Assembly: GCA_026395995.1 (NCBI GenBank)
Contig: JAPLXQ010000003.1
Coordinates: 1-45,791 of the forward strand
From: Candidatus Nomurabacteria bacterium
GTDB taxonomy: Bacteria > Patescibacteriota > Minisyncoccia > Phycocordibacterales > UBA9973
DNA: 45,791 bases
Direction: 5' to 3'
Below the pieces are notes generated by a model. That model saw only the letters and a list, made by a program, of their open reading frames with translations. It was not told the origin of the DNA and ran no database searches. This document shows, one piece after another, positions 16,386 to 23,952 of this stretch. How positions within the stretch are numbered: the first letter of the stretch is position 1; every line of letters begins with the position of its first letter. A program made the translations under genes and the position numbers.

Positions 16386-19300
16386 ATGAAAAAAAATATC
16401 TACAAAAATATAATAAAATTTCTTATTCTAGTTGTTTTTATAACACCAGTTTTTTCTAAATTTGCACATGCCACAAACCCACTAATAGTAACAACAGGAT
16501 CAGCAAGTCTTATTGGAGTATTTAGTGCAACATTGACTGGTACAGTTTTTAATCCTAATCCTGTTACAAACTATAATTCATGGTTTGAATATAGCCCAAA
16601 TCAAACATCTTTAAACAATGGTGGTGGTCAGTCTACATCACCATCTTATGGTACTCTTCAGCCTTACACATCTGCCACGTCCAGCATTGTAATTAATTTT
16701 ACAAATCTTTATTCTTCAAATCCAGTTACTTATTATTTTAGAATTTGTGAGACTGATATATCGGGAATTGTCTGTGGTTCCTCTAATAGTTTTACAACAC
16801 TTGCAAACACAACACCACCAGTCAACCAGACTAGTTCTACTGGTGTAATAGGTGCTGGTGTTGGTGGTGCAGCAAACAATACTTTTAGTACAGAAATTAC
16901 AAATGTCTTAACTTATAACGCAATAAATTTACACGACACTTCAGCAAAATTAACTGGTTCAGGAACTATATTAAATAGCCAAAATCATTATGCCTATTTT
17001 AGATATTCTAAAATTACTGACAATCCACCTATTTTTTGTAACGACATTTATGGATCAGCAATGAGATCAATAGCATCAACAAGCCCAAACACAAACGGTT
17101 CCTTTATTGGTAGTGGTAATTTTAGTGCTACAGTTCAAGGGCTTGAACCAGACACCAGTTATGCTTATTGTGCAGTAATTTCAAACAGTGCTACAAACCT
17201 AAATATGAATCAGCAATATTTATTACCTCCGACAGATATTCAATATGGAGGTGTAAAATATTTTACTACAAAATGTGGTACTACTTGTACGACAATTCTT
17301 ACAAAATCAGTTTCTGATGTTACACCGACTACGGCTTATTTAAATGGTCAGTTTAATTCTACAAAAACAGTAACGACATCATTTGAATACACCGTTGACC
17401 CAGCGACTCTTCCTCCTGTAAATGGACATCCGGCTACAGCCAATTGGCAAACAGTAAATATTGAAAACCACATTGTTCCACAACAAAATGGTTCCACTTC
17501 AGCCTCTGGTGGTCTAAAAAAACAATTAACAGGTTTAACTCCAAACACTTCTTATTTATTTAGAGCAGTAGCACAAACAGATTGGGGAGTACCTGGTTCA
17601 CCGGCAATTCAATCTTATTCTGGTGAAACACTTAGCTTTGTCACTCGTCCACCAGCATCGACACCTGAAGTACCGACAGACCCAGGAATCGGAACAGGAA
17701 ATCTTCCAGATATAATTCCCGGAGACTGGACCGACGGAGCAGGTGGTCCATGTTCATCATTAACCCTAAACAATATCTCAAATAGAACTGTTCGAGTGGG
17801 AAATAATCTTTCTTTATCAACACACTATTGTGGGGCTCAAGGAGAAGTAGTTACTTACGGAATAATTGACCAACCTGGTGGTTCATATTTTAACCCAGCA
17901 AATAGTTCTTTTACATGGAGACCGACTTTTACTCAAATTGGCCCACATATTGTAAAAATAAATGCTACGACCCCATCAGGAAATGACGCCGAAGAAATAT
18001 CATTTACTATCAATGTAATAGCTTCTAATACAAATTGTAACACTTTAACTATTGAACCAATTCCAGATCAAAATTATGATGTAGGTCAAACTGGTAATTT
18101 AAATGTTAATGTTTGTGGAAATAATGGGGAAGTTGTCACCTATGGAGCAGATGGTTTACCTGCAGGTGCTGGTATTAATCATGACAATGGATATTTTTCC
18201 TGGTTTCCTACAGAAGACCAAATAGGTCCACATGACATTATCTTTACAGCCAGTACCCCTAGTCAAAATGCAGTATCTGTTACAGTGCACTTTATTATTT
18301 CTGCATCAAATAATGCTCCATTAAATCCAAATGATCCAAACAATATTCACGGGAACTCTGTCTCTTGTCCAAATTTCAAAATAAACCCTATTTCAAATAA
18401 AAATGTTCAAGTTGGATCTCCTATTTCTTTTACTGTTCATACCTGTGGAAATCAAGGACAACCAGTGACTTATTCTATTACTTCTACATTAATGCCATCA
18501 AACGCAAGTATTGATCATGAAACTGGTATTTTTTCTTGGCATACAGGTCCGAATCAATCTGGTACTTATGAAATAACTGTTCATGCCGGTACTCCTATTG
18601 GTGCGATAGATTTAACTACAGGAAACCATGCGATAGTTAATGCGACACCAGTAACAGTACAGATAAAAGTAAATGCTTTACCTGTCGATTGTCCAACTCT
18701 AAAAATAAATCCTATATCAAACATTACTGCTTTTGTCGGCCAACCAGAAACTTTTTATGCGACAGTTTGTGGAGACCATGGCCAAACAGTCACTTATGGA
18801 GCAGATAGCTTACCAACAAATGCTGGCATTAATCCAGAAACTGGTTTTTTCTCTTGGACTCCAACAATTAACCAACTTGGTATAAACAATATAACCATTA
18901 TGGCAAATACAACAAGCCAAAGAACTGTTACTGATATTGTTCACATTAATGTGAAAAACATAAACAACAATCCTTTTAGTGGAAATGTGAATGGCAACAA
19001 TCCTTTTAGTAATGGAACAAGTAATGGTAGCAATCCTTTTGGAAATGGAACTTTTGGTAGTGGTATAGATAGTAATGGCAATAGTTCAAACGGAAGTGGT
19101 GGTAATAGTCCGACAGTTCTAGGATCTCTAAATAATCCTGCTCCGGCCTTGGGTTCAGCATTAGTTCCTCCATATAGTGACGTCGTAAGATATCACGAAG
19201 GAATAGAGCATGTCTTTACTAGACAAATAGTAGGGGATATATCTCTCGCAAGAATTTATGGATATCAAGATGGACAAAATTTACAAATTTTTGCCGGAAA

Positions 19301-19511
19301 CCTAGCTCACTCATTTGCTACAATGTTTGGATATTATCATGGTGGGGGAAGAGAAATACGAGTCATTACTCCAGACATCGCAGCCTATCAGCTCGGACTC
19401 AAAGATGGAATGCTAGCTGTTTATGAATATTATGATAATCACTTGACCGGTGTCGCTACTGCTACAGGAAGCTTGAAAGAAACTTTTGAATACGAATATT
19501 ATTTTCATTAA
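16386..19511 (+). CDS. Large Ig-like repeat surface protein (adhesin-like)
   Basis: 1041 residues with a signal peptide (about 8-29, IIKFLILVVFITPVFSKFAHA). Residues about 30-420 contain fibronectin-type-like beta domains (patterns such as LTGLTPNTSYLFRAVAQTD). Then come four repeats of about 95-110 residues starting near 454, 551, 660 and 768, each with C-x-x-L..I.PI.......VG........CG..G..VTYG and F.W.PT..Q.G, the layout of cadherin-like/He_PIG putative Ig domains with a conserved Cys pair. A low-complexity run built on NNPFSG/NGSNPFGNG follows (about 858-905). The C-terminal domain (VVRYHEGIEHVFTRQIVGD..) is separate. Likely surface-displayed and possibly an adhesin or sheath; no partner can be named. 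Confidence 0.85.
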   Translation: MKKNIYKNIIKFLILVVFITPVFSKFAHATNPLIVTTGSASLIGVFSATLTGTVFNPNPVTNYNSWFEYSPNQTSLNNGGGQSTSPSYGTLQPYTSATSSIVINFTNLYSSNPVTYYFRICETDISGIVCGSSNSFTTLANTTPPVNQTSSTGVIGAGVGGAANNTFSTEITNVLTYNAINLHDTSAKLTGSGTILNSQNHYAYFRYSKITDNPPIFCNDIYGSAMRSIASTSPNTNGSFIGSGNFSATVQGLEPDTSYAYCAVISNSATNLNMNQQYLLPPTDIQYGGVKYFTTKCGTTCTTILTKSVSDVTPTTAYLNGQFNSTKTVTTSFEYTVDPATLPPVNGHPATANWQTVNIENHIVPQQNGSTSASGGLKKQLTGLTPNTSYLFRAVAQTDWGVPGSPAIQSYSGETLSFVTRPPASTPEVPTDPGIGTGNLPDIIPGDWTDGAGGPCSSLTLNNISNRTVRVGNNLSLSTHYCGAQGEVVTYGIIDQPGGSYFNPANSSFTWRPTFTQIGPHIVKINATTPSGNDAEEISFTINVIASNTNCNTLTIEPIPDQNYDVGQTGNLNVNVCGNNGEVVTYGADGLPAGAGINHDNGYFSWFPTEDQIGPHDIIFTASTPSQNAVSVTVHFIISASNNAPLNPNDPNNIHGNSVSCPNFKINPISNKNVQVGSPISFTVHTCGNQGQPVTYSITSTLMPSNASIDHETGIFSWHTGPNQSGTYEITVHAGTPIGAIDLTTGNHAIVNATPVTVQIKVNALPVDCPTLKINPISNITAFVGQPETFYATVCGDHGQTVTYGADSLPTNAGINPETGFFSWTPTINQLGINNITIMANTTSQRTVTDIVHINVKNINNNPFSGNVNGNNPFSNGTSNGSNPFGNGTFGSGIDSNGNSSNGSGGNSPTVLGSLNNPAPALGSALVPPYSDVVRYHEGIEHVFTRQIVGDISLARIYGYQDGQNLQIFAGNLAHSFATMFGYYHGGGREIRVITPDIAAYQLGLKDGMLAVYEYYDNHLTGVATATGSLKETFEYEYYFH
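18961..19055 (+). repeat. Short tandem coding repeat (NPF/NG repeats)
   Basis: Three degenerate copies of a unit based on AACAATCCTTTTAGTGGAAA within the adhesin-like gene, giving the low-complexity NNPFSG..NNPFSNG..SNPFGNG linker. Such tracts can change length by slippage. Confidence 0.7.
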
Positions 19512-19617
19512 TTCAACCCCAATCCCTTATCAGGGGCTTACTGCAAATAAACTTTCTGAAAATTTTGAACGAAGGTTTCCCTTCCTTGATAAGGGAAGGT
19601 TAGGATGGGTTGTATTT
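19510..19617. repeat. CTCCCC-family palindromic element pair between genes
   Basis: The 19512-19696 gap contains AACCCCAATCCCTTATCAGGGG on the left and TTCCCTTCCTTGATAAGGGAAGG followed by GGATGGGTTGTATT on the right. Both are local palindromes and their outer tails are roughly complementary. A short open frame across this region (19486-19671) is an artefact of the repeat. Confidence 0.65.
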
Positions 19618-19696
19618 AAAAAAAATGTATGTATTTCAAAAACTAAATATAGTATAATGTATTCAGAGTGAATAACTCTATCTCAAAACATTTTTA

Positions 19697-21829
19697 ATGA
19701 AAAAACTTTTTCCAAAAATAATAATATCAGTAGTAATGATAGCTATTTTCTTGGCACCTATTGTACCAAGTTTCCAAACTAAAAATAAAATAGTTTCAGT
19801 TAAAATAGAGCATAAGGTGGCCTTAGCTTCAGACTGTAACCCAGACACAGAACATGAAGATTCAAGCGGAAATTGTGTCCCAAATGAAGGAGATAGCGAG
19901 ATAGATAAAAGTGCTGGATTTGAATGTAATCTTTGGCCATCTACTTGGTTTCGTGGTTGTATTGTTGGTCTTATTTATTACATGGTCTTTAAGCCTATAT
20001 CTTATCTTGCTACGCTAGCAGCCGGTGTTTTAGATTTCTTTATTTATTACTCGACAAACAGTAGCTCTTACTCAGCAGGCTTTGTCAGCACAGGATGGGC
20101 GACAGTGCGAGATATTGCTAATATTTTTTTTATTGTGGCCCTTTTGTATGTAGCAATTCAAACCATTTTAGGACTAGGTTCACAAGGTAAGAAAATGATT
20201 TCGACGATTATCATCGTCGCTCTTTTAATAAATTTTTCTTTATTTTTTACTCAAGTAGTCATCGATGGTTCCAATATTCTAGCCAAAGTATTTTATAATC
20301 AAATAAAACCTGTAGGTGCCAATGGTCAACCTGTAAATGCTAGTGATCAAAAATCAATAACTGTTGGCTTGGTAAGCTCTTTTAATCCACAAGACTTAAT
20401 GACACAGTCTCAAGATGATCCAGGTAGGCAATTTGTCATTTTAATATTGCTCATAATTATGTCTGTAGTGATGATCTATATTTTTATTTCCATTGCACTA
20501 CTCTTTGTCGCCCGAGTCGCTGGACTTTGGGTTGCAATGATCTTTTCACCAATTGCTTTTGCGTCTTTGACATTGCCATTCAAAATTCCTGGTGTAGGCT
20601 GGGATGAATGGAAAAATGATTTACTAAAACAAGCCTTTTTAGCCCCAGTCGTTGTCTTTTTCTTTTATATTATTCTTTTATTTGGTCAAAATTTACACTT
20701 AATAAACGAAGATGCTATACATGCCACAGATAATATCAGTGCTTTAATGAAAGTAATAATTCCTTTCTTTATTATGATGATGCTTCTTGTTCAAGCAAAA
20801 AAACTCGCAGTCGACTGGTCTGGAAAGATTGGAGCTGCTATCAATGAAGCTGGAGGTAAGGTCGTAGGTTTTGCTACAGGAGCTGTCACGGGTGGAGCTG
20901 CTATGATGTTACAAAAAACAGTCGGAGCAAGAGCCACACGTACTGCTAATGATGATGAATTAAAAGCAAAAGCCGCCGGAGGAGATAAAGATGCTCAAAA
21001 GAGATTGGAGATTGCAAACAGAAGAGCAAATAGAAGCTACGACTTTAGACAAACAGGTGTCGGTGGTTTTGCTGCTAAACAAGCTGGCTTGGATGTAAAT
21101 AGTGGTACAAGTGCATTAGGATTAGACACAAAGAGTACTAAGGGTGGATATAAAGCAAAAGAAAAGAAGGCAATTGAAAAAGAGGAAAAGAGATTCAAAA
21201 CATATGAACTTAGTGGGGAAGCAGCAGCAATACAAAATAAAAAAGCAGAGGACGCAAAAGATGATAATCTTCGATTAAAAGAATATCAAGAAGATTTGAA
21301 AACAGCAAAAGGAGAGCATGAAAAACTTGGTCTAGGAACTGAATTTGAGGAAGAAGAATTTAAAAAAGCATACGTTAAAGGTGGAGACTTAAGTATTCAC
21401 GGAGTAGATAAAAAAGTTAAAGGTGGATCAATTGCAGAAGAAATGGTTCCAGACGCTAATGATATCAATTCTGCAAGAAGAAAGGCTTATACTTTGAGTA
21501 TGATTAATGGTGATGAATTAGATAAAACCAAAAGTGCTATGGGTGTCTTCTTTAAAGAATGGCAAAATGGTATGAAGAAAATGGTAACTACTGCTAATGG
21601 TGGAGCAGCTACAGCGGCATTAGGAATTGGTTCATTGGGAGTATTGGTTGCTCCTACTATTGTTGGTGGTGGTTTATTGCTTGGTCTAAAACGTATTTTT
21701 GAAGATAAATACACTGGTGGAATAAAAAGATCTGATGCTGAGCTTGTAAATGCACTTAGAAAATCTAAGGCGCCAGATGATACTGCTACAATATTGGCTG
21801 AAATTAAAAAACTAAAAAAAGAAGAATAA
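19697..21829 (+). CDS. VirB6/TrbL-like polytopic inner-membrane protein
   Basis: 710 residues. An N-terminal signal-like segment (about 5-23) precedes a short Cys-containing loop and then about six to seven transmembrane helices between about 90 and 375 (for example IANIFFIVALLYVAIQTILGLG, MISTIIIVALLINFSLFFT, FVILILLIIMSVVMIYIFISI, VVVFFFYIILLFG). The rest is a long charged cytoplasmic tail (about 380-650) with a Gly/Ala-rich hydrophobic stretch near 640. This layout fits the VirB6/TrbL channel component of type IV secretion systems. A TATAAT at 19653-19658 may start an internal transcript with a leader of about 30 nt. The call rests on topology and neighbours (PrgI, VirB4), not on a sharp motif. 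Confidence 0.75.
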   Translation: MKKLFPKIIISVVMIAIFLAPIVPSFQTKNKIVSVKIEHKVALASDCNPDTEHEDSSGNCVPNEGDSEIDKSAGFECNLWPSTWFRGCIVGLIYYMVFKPISYLATLAAGVLDFFIYYSTNSSSYSAGFVSTGWATVRDIANIFFIVALLYVAIQTILGLGSQGKKMISTIIIVALLINFSLFFTQVVIDGSNILAKVFYNQIKPVGANGQPVNASDQKSITVGLVSSFNPQDLMTQSQDDPGRQFVILILLIIMSVVMIYIFISIALLFVARVAGLWVAMIFSPIAFASLTLPFKIPGVGWDEWKNDLLKQAFLAPVVVFFFYIILLFGQNLHLINEDAIHATDNISALMKVIIPFFIMMMLLVQAKKLAVDWSGKIGAAINEAGGKVVGFATGAVTGGAAMMLQKTVGARATRTANDDELKAKAAGGDKDAQKRLEIANRRANRSYDFRQTGVGGFAAKQAGLDVNSGTSALGLDTKSTKGGYKAKEKKAIEKEEKRFKTYELSGEAAAIQNKKAEDAKDDNLRLKEYQEDLKTAKGEHEKLGLGTEFEEEEFKKAYVKGGDLSIHGVDKKVKGGSIAEEMVPDANDINSARRKAYTLSMINGDELDKTKSAMGVFFKEWQNGMKKMVTTANGGAATAALGIGSLGVLVAPTIVGGGLLLGLKRIFEDKYTGGIKRSDAELVNALRKSKAPDDTATILAEIKKLKKEE

Positions 21830-21852
21830 AAAAGTAAATTATAAATAACAAA

Positions 21853-21879
21853 TCCTGCTTCGCATAAAGCTACGCGGGA
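21853..21879. repeat. Imperfect hairpin between secretion genes
   Basis: TCCTGCTTCGC..GCTACGCGGGA with loop ATAAA, two mismatches and one G-T pair. It is GC-rich in an AT-rich gap and sits 12 nt before the next ATG. It does not match the CTCCCC family and may belong to a second palindrome family. Confidence 0.5.
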
Positions 21880-21891
21880 CAAGAAAAAAAT

Positions 21892-22701
21892 ATGGATGAA
21901 AATACAAAAAAAACAATAAAGGAAAAATTTGATTCTCTACCAGAGAGTATTCAAGAAATTATTTTATCTTCAGACTATCAAAATACCTTAGTTGAAATAG
22001 GGAAGTCAAATCAACTAACCATACCACAAATGGGAACACTTGAATTGGAGACCACTCTCGTCATGATGGGATTAACACCGACAAAGAATTTTGAAGCAGA
22101 ACTTACAAAAGAATTAGGGGTCAACCCAATGAAAGGTTCACAAATAGTTAATGAAATAAATACAAAAATCTTTTTAAGAATTCGAGATTTATTAAAATTA
22201 ATGAATACTCCAAAAGGAGAGGAGCCTAGCTTGGAAGAAACTTCCAATTTAAAAGGAGTAGAGAATATTCCATTTAAAGTTTTTACACCAGTAGTAAATA
22301 CAATAAATACAACAAAATCCACCTCACCCCAACCCTCTCCTTATAAAGAAGAGGGAGTTAGTATGCAAGATAATTCTGTTTTAAATCATGCTGGAATTGA
22401 AATTGTGAATCCAGTTTTAATGAGAAATGCTGTACCTTCTGATGCTGGAGGGGAGACAAGAAATGAAATGCTAAAAGACGTGGAACAACCAAGTTTAATT
22501 GGCAAAATACCACCAGTAGTAAAAGAAGAAAAAATATTTCCCTCAAGTCTAGTCTCTAAATTATCTGAAACTGTCAAAATGCCAGGTTCTACTACTGAAT
22601 ACTCAATGAATAATCTAACTAAAAATTCAAACCAAACTCCGTTGGCGGCTAATCCAAAATTGCCCAAAGTAGATCCTTACAGAATGTCACCGGATGAATA
22701 G
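21892..22701 (+). CDS. Unknown cytoplasmic protein of secretion cluster
   Basis: 269 residues, unrecognised. Residues 1-110 are helical and folded-looking (IKEKFDSLPESIQEIILSSD, LELETTLVMMGLTPTKNFEAEL), while the remainder is low-complexity and probably unstructured. Within that part TSPQPSPYKEEGV (about 144-156) is encoded by a palindromic element at 22320-22357. No signal peptide or membrane helix. Position between the VirB6-like and PrgI-like genes suggests a cytosolic accessory of the secretion apparatus. It ends with TAG, and a double palindromic element follows. Confidence 0.75.
   Translation: MDENTKKTIKEKFDSLPESIQEIILSSDYQNTLVEIGKSNQLTIPQMGTLELETTLVMMGLTPTKNFEAELTKELGVNPMKGSQIVNEINTKIFLRIRDLLKLMNTPKGEEPSLEETSNLKGVENIPFKVFTPVVNTINTTKSTSPQPSPYKEEGVSMQDNSVLNHAGIEIVNPVLMRNAVPSDAGGETRNEMLKDVEQPSLIGKIPPVVKEEKIFPSSLVSKLSETVKMPGSTTEYSMNNLTKNSNQTPLAANPKLPKVDPYRMSPDE
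22320..22357. repeat. CTCCCC-type palindromic element inside gene 21892-22701
   Basis: CACCCCAACCCTCTCCTTATAA..AGAAGAGGGAG, an 8-9-bp imperfect stem with the typical C-rich 5' tail. It is read in frame as SPQPSPYKEEG, a different reading phase from the copy in rsmA. Confidence 0.8.
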
Positions 22702-22703
22702 AA

Positions 22704-22806
22704 TTTTTCTCCCTCCTCTTCGCCAAGGGGAGGGCTGGGGTGGGGTGGGGTGTAAATTTAATCACCCCCTCTCATTCTCCCCCTTGGCGAAGAGGGAGAA
22801 GAAATA
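22704..22806. repeat. Two palindromic elements in opposite orientation (large cruciform)
   Basis: Copy one (about 22706-22751) has CTCCTCTTCGCCAAGGGGAG with a GGGGTGGGGTGGGG tail. Copy two (about 22762-22805) is inverted and reads CACCCCCT..CTCCCCCTTGGCGAAGAGG. Their outer arms (TTTCTCCCTC and GAGGGAGAAGAAA) are complementary, so the whole 103 bp can fold as one long stem with inner hairpins. It fills the gap before the PrgI-like gene and ends 17 nt before that gene's -10 box. Confidence 0.75.
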
Positions 22807-22823
22807 CAAAATTAAATTTGTGC

Positions 22824-22829
22824 TAAAAT
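22824..22829 (+). promoter_or_regulatory. -10 box of the PrgI-like gene
   Basis: TAAAAT (one mismatch to consensus) with 6 nt to the ATG at 22836, the same spacing as the other leaderless candidates. Confidence 0.4.
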
Positions 22830-22835
22830 AAAACT

Positions 22836-23261
22836 ATGCAATTCAAAGTTCCACAATTTTTAGATATTGAAGACAAAATATTTGGACCATTCACTTTCCG
22901 ACAATTTGCATACTTAATCGGTGGAGGTGGTCTTTGTTTTGTTATTTATAGAACGACACCTTTATGGGTTGGCGCCTTACCAATACTAATAGTTGGAGGA
23001 TTTTCATTAGCTTTAACTTTTTACAAAGTAAACAATAAACCTTTTATTTTTGTACTAGAAGCTGCTTTTAGTTATTTATTTCGTGATAAATTATATATTT
23101 GGAAAAGAAGAATGAAAAAGCCAGGAGAGAAGGAAGCAGAGGCTGAGATAAAAAAAGAAGAGCAAGTTCAAACTGAAATGAAAAGAGTAAATAAGCTAGG
23201 AACAAGTCGTTTAAAAGATCTAGCCTGGAGCTTAGATGTTTTAGATATTAAAAAACAATAA
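22836..23261 (+). CDS. PrgI-family protein (VirB3-like, type IV secretion)
   Basis: 141 residues. The opening FKVPQFLDIEDKIFGPFTFRQF followed by two close transmembrane helices (about 24-41 and 44-62) is the hallmark of the PrgI family, the Gram-positive and CPR counterpart of VirB3, which normally partners VirB4. A charged tail with lysine/glutamate repeats follows. The TraC-N-like and VirB4 genes follow within 8 and 28 nt, as in other type IV systems. Confidence 0.85.
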   Translation: MQFKVPQFLDIEDKIFGPFTFRQFAYLIGGGGLCFVIYRTTPLWVGALPILIVGGFSLALTFYKVNNKPFIFVLEAAFSYLFRDKLYIWKRRMKKPGEKEAEAEIKKEEQVQTEMKRVNKLGTSRLKDLAWSLDVLDIKKQ

Positions 23262-23268
23262 TAAATAT

Positions 23269-23925
23269 ATGGCATTAAAAGCAAAAGCAACTCAAGAGTT
23301 TGTCCCAATCAAAGAAGTCCGCGATGGAATCGTGGTTCTAAAAGACGGTGGACTCCGAGCTTTGGTTTTAGCCAATTCTACAAACCTATCTTTAAAATCA
23401 GCCGAAGAACAAAAGGCGACGATTATGCAGTTCCAATCTTTTTTAAATACGATTGATTTTCCTATACAAATAGTTGTTCAGTCTAGAAGATTAGACATCC
23501 GACCATATCTATTATTACTTGAGAATAGAATTAAGGTTCAAACTGAACCATTACTTAAAATACAAACAAAAGAATATATGGAATTCATTAGAAATTTTAC
23601 TGAAACGACAAATATTATGACCAAAAATTTCTTTGTAGTTGTTCCATATACACCAAACCAGCTAAATCCAAGAGGTGGATTTTTTAGTAATTTATTTTCT
23701 AAAAAAAGTACAGCGGAAGAAAAAGAAGAAAGAACTGCCGATTTTGAAGAAAAAAGATCTCAGCTTGATCAACGAATAGGAATTATCGAGCAAGGTCTTG
23801 CAAGATGTGGTATTAAATCAGTCGAACTCGGTACTGAAGAAGTAGTAGAAGTATATTATAAAGTTTTTAATCCAGGAGAAGTAGAAGGTAAAATTGATTT
23901 AGGGCAAGGAGAGCCTGGAAAATAA
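23269..23925 (+). CDS. TraC-like N-terminal-domain protein, no ATPase
   Basis: 218 residues. Its N-terminal half (FVPIKEVRDGIVVLKDGGLR..LVLANSTNLSLKS..QSFLNTIDFPIQIVVQSR) resembles the amino-terminal domain of TraC/VirB4-type proteins. There is no Walker A, so it cannot be an ATPase alone. The next gene carries its own VirB4 N-terminal domain, which means this is not simply the severed head of a broken VirB4. It probably acts as a structural companion of VirB4 at the membrane with PrgI. It starts 8 nt after the PrgI-like stop codon. Confidence 0.75.
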   Translation: MALKAKATQEFVPIKEVRDGIVVLKDGGLRALVLANSTNLSLKSAEEQKATIMQFQSFLNTIDFPIQIVVQSRRLDIRPYLLLLENRIKVQTEPLLKIQTKEYMEFIRNFTETTNIMTKNFFVVVPYTPNQLNPRGGFFSNLFSKKSTAEEKEERTADFEEKRSQLDQRIGIIEQGLARCGIKSVELGTEEVVEVYYKVFNPGEVEGKIDLGQGEPGK

Positions 23926-23952
23926 TGTATAATAGATTAGAGCAAGAAAAAC

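Noticed and set aside
19486-19671. 61-codon open frame after the adhesin-like gene
   Set aside because: It overlaps the adhesin 3' end and runs through the palindromic elements; there is no promoter or family-like sequence.
22704-22806. CRISPR array or integron-like array from the repeated GC-rich segments
   Set aside because: The segments are palindromic elements at irregular spacing without uniform spacers or cas/integrase genes.
23926-23952. Frameshift splitting VirB4 in two
   Set aside because: The second gene has a complete VirB4 N-terminal domain of its own, so the first is an extra protein and not the lost head.
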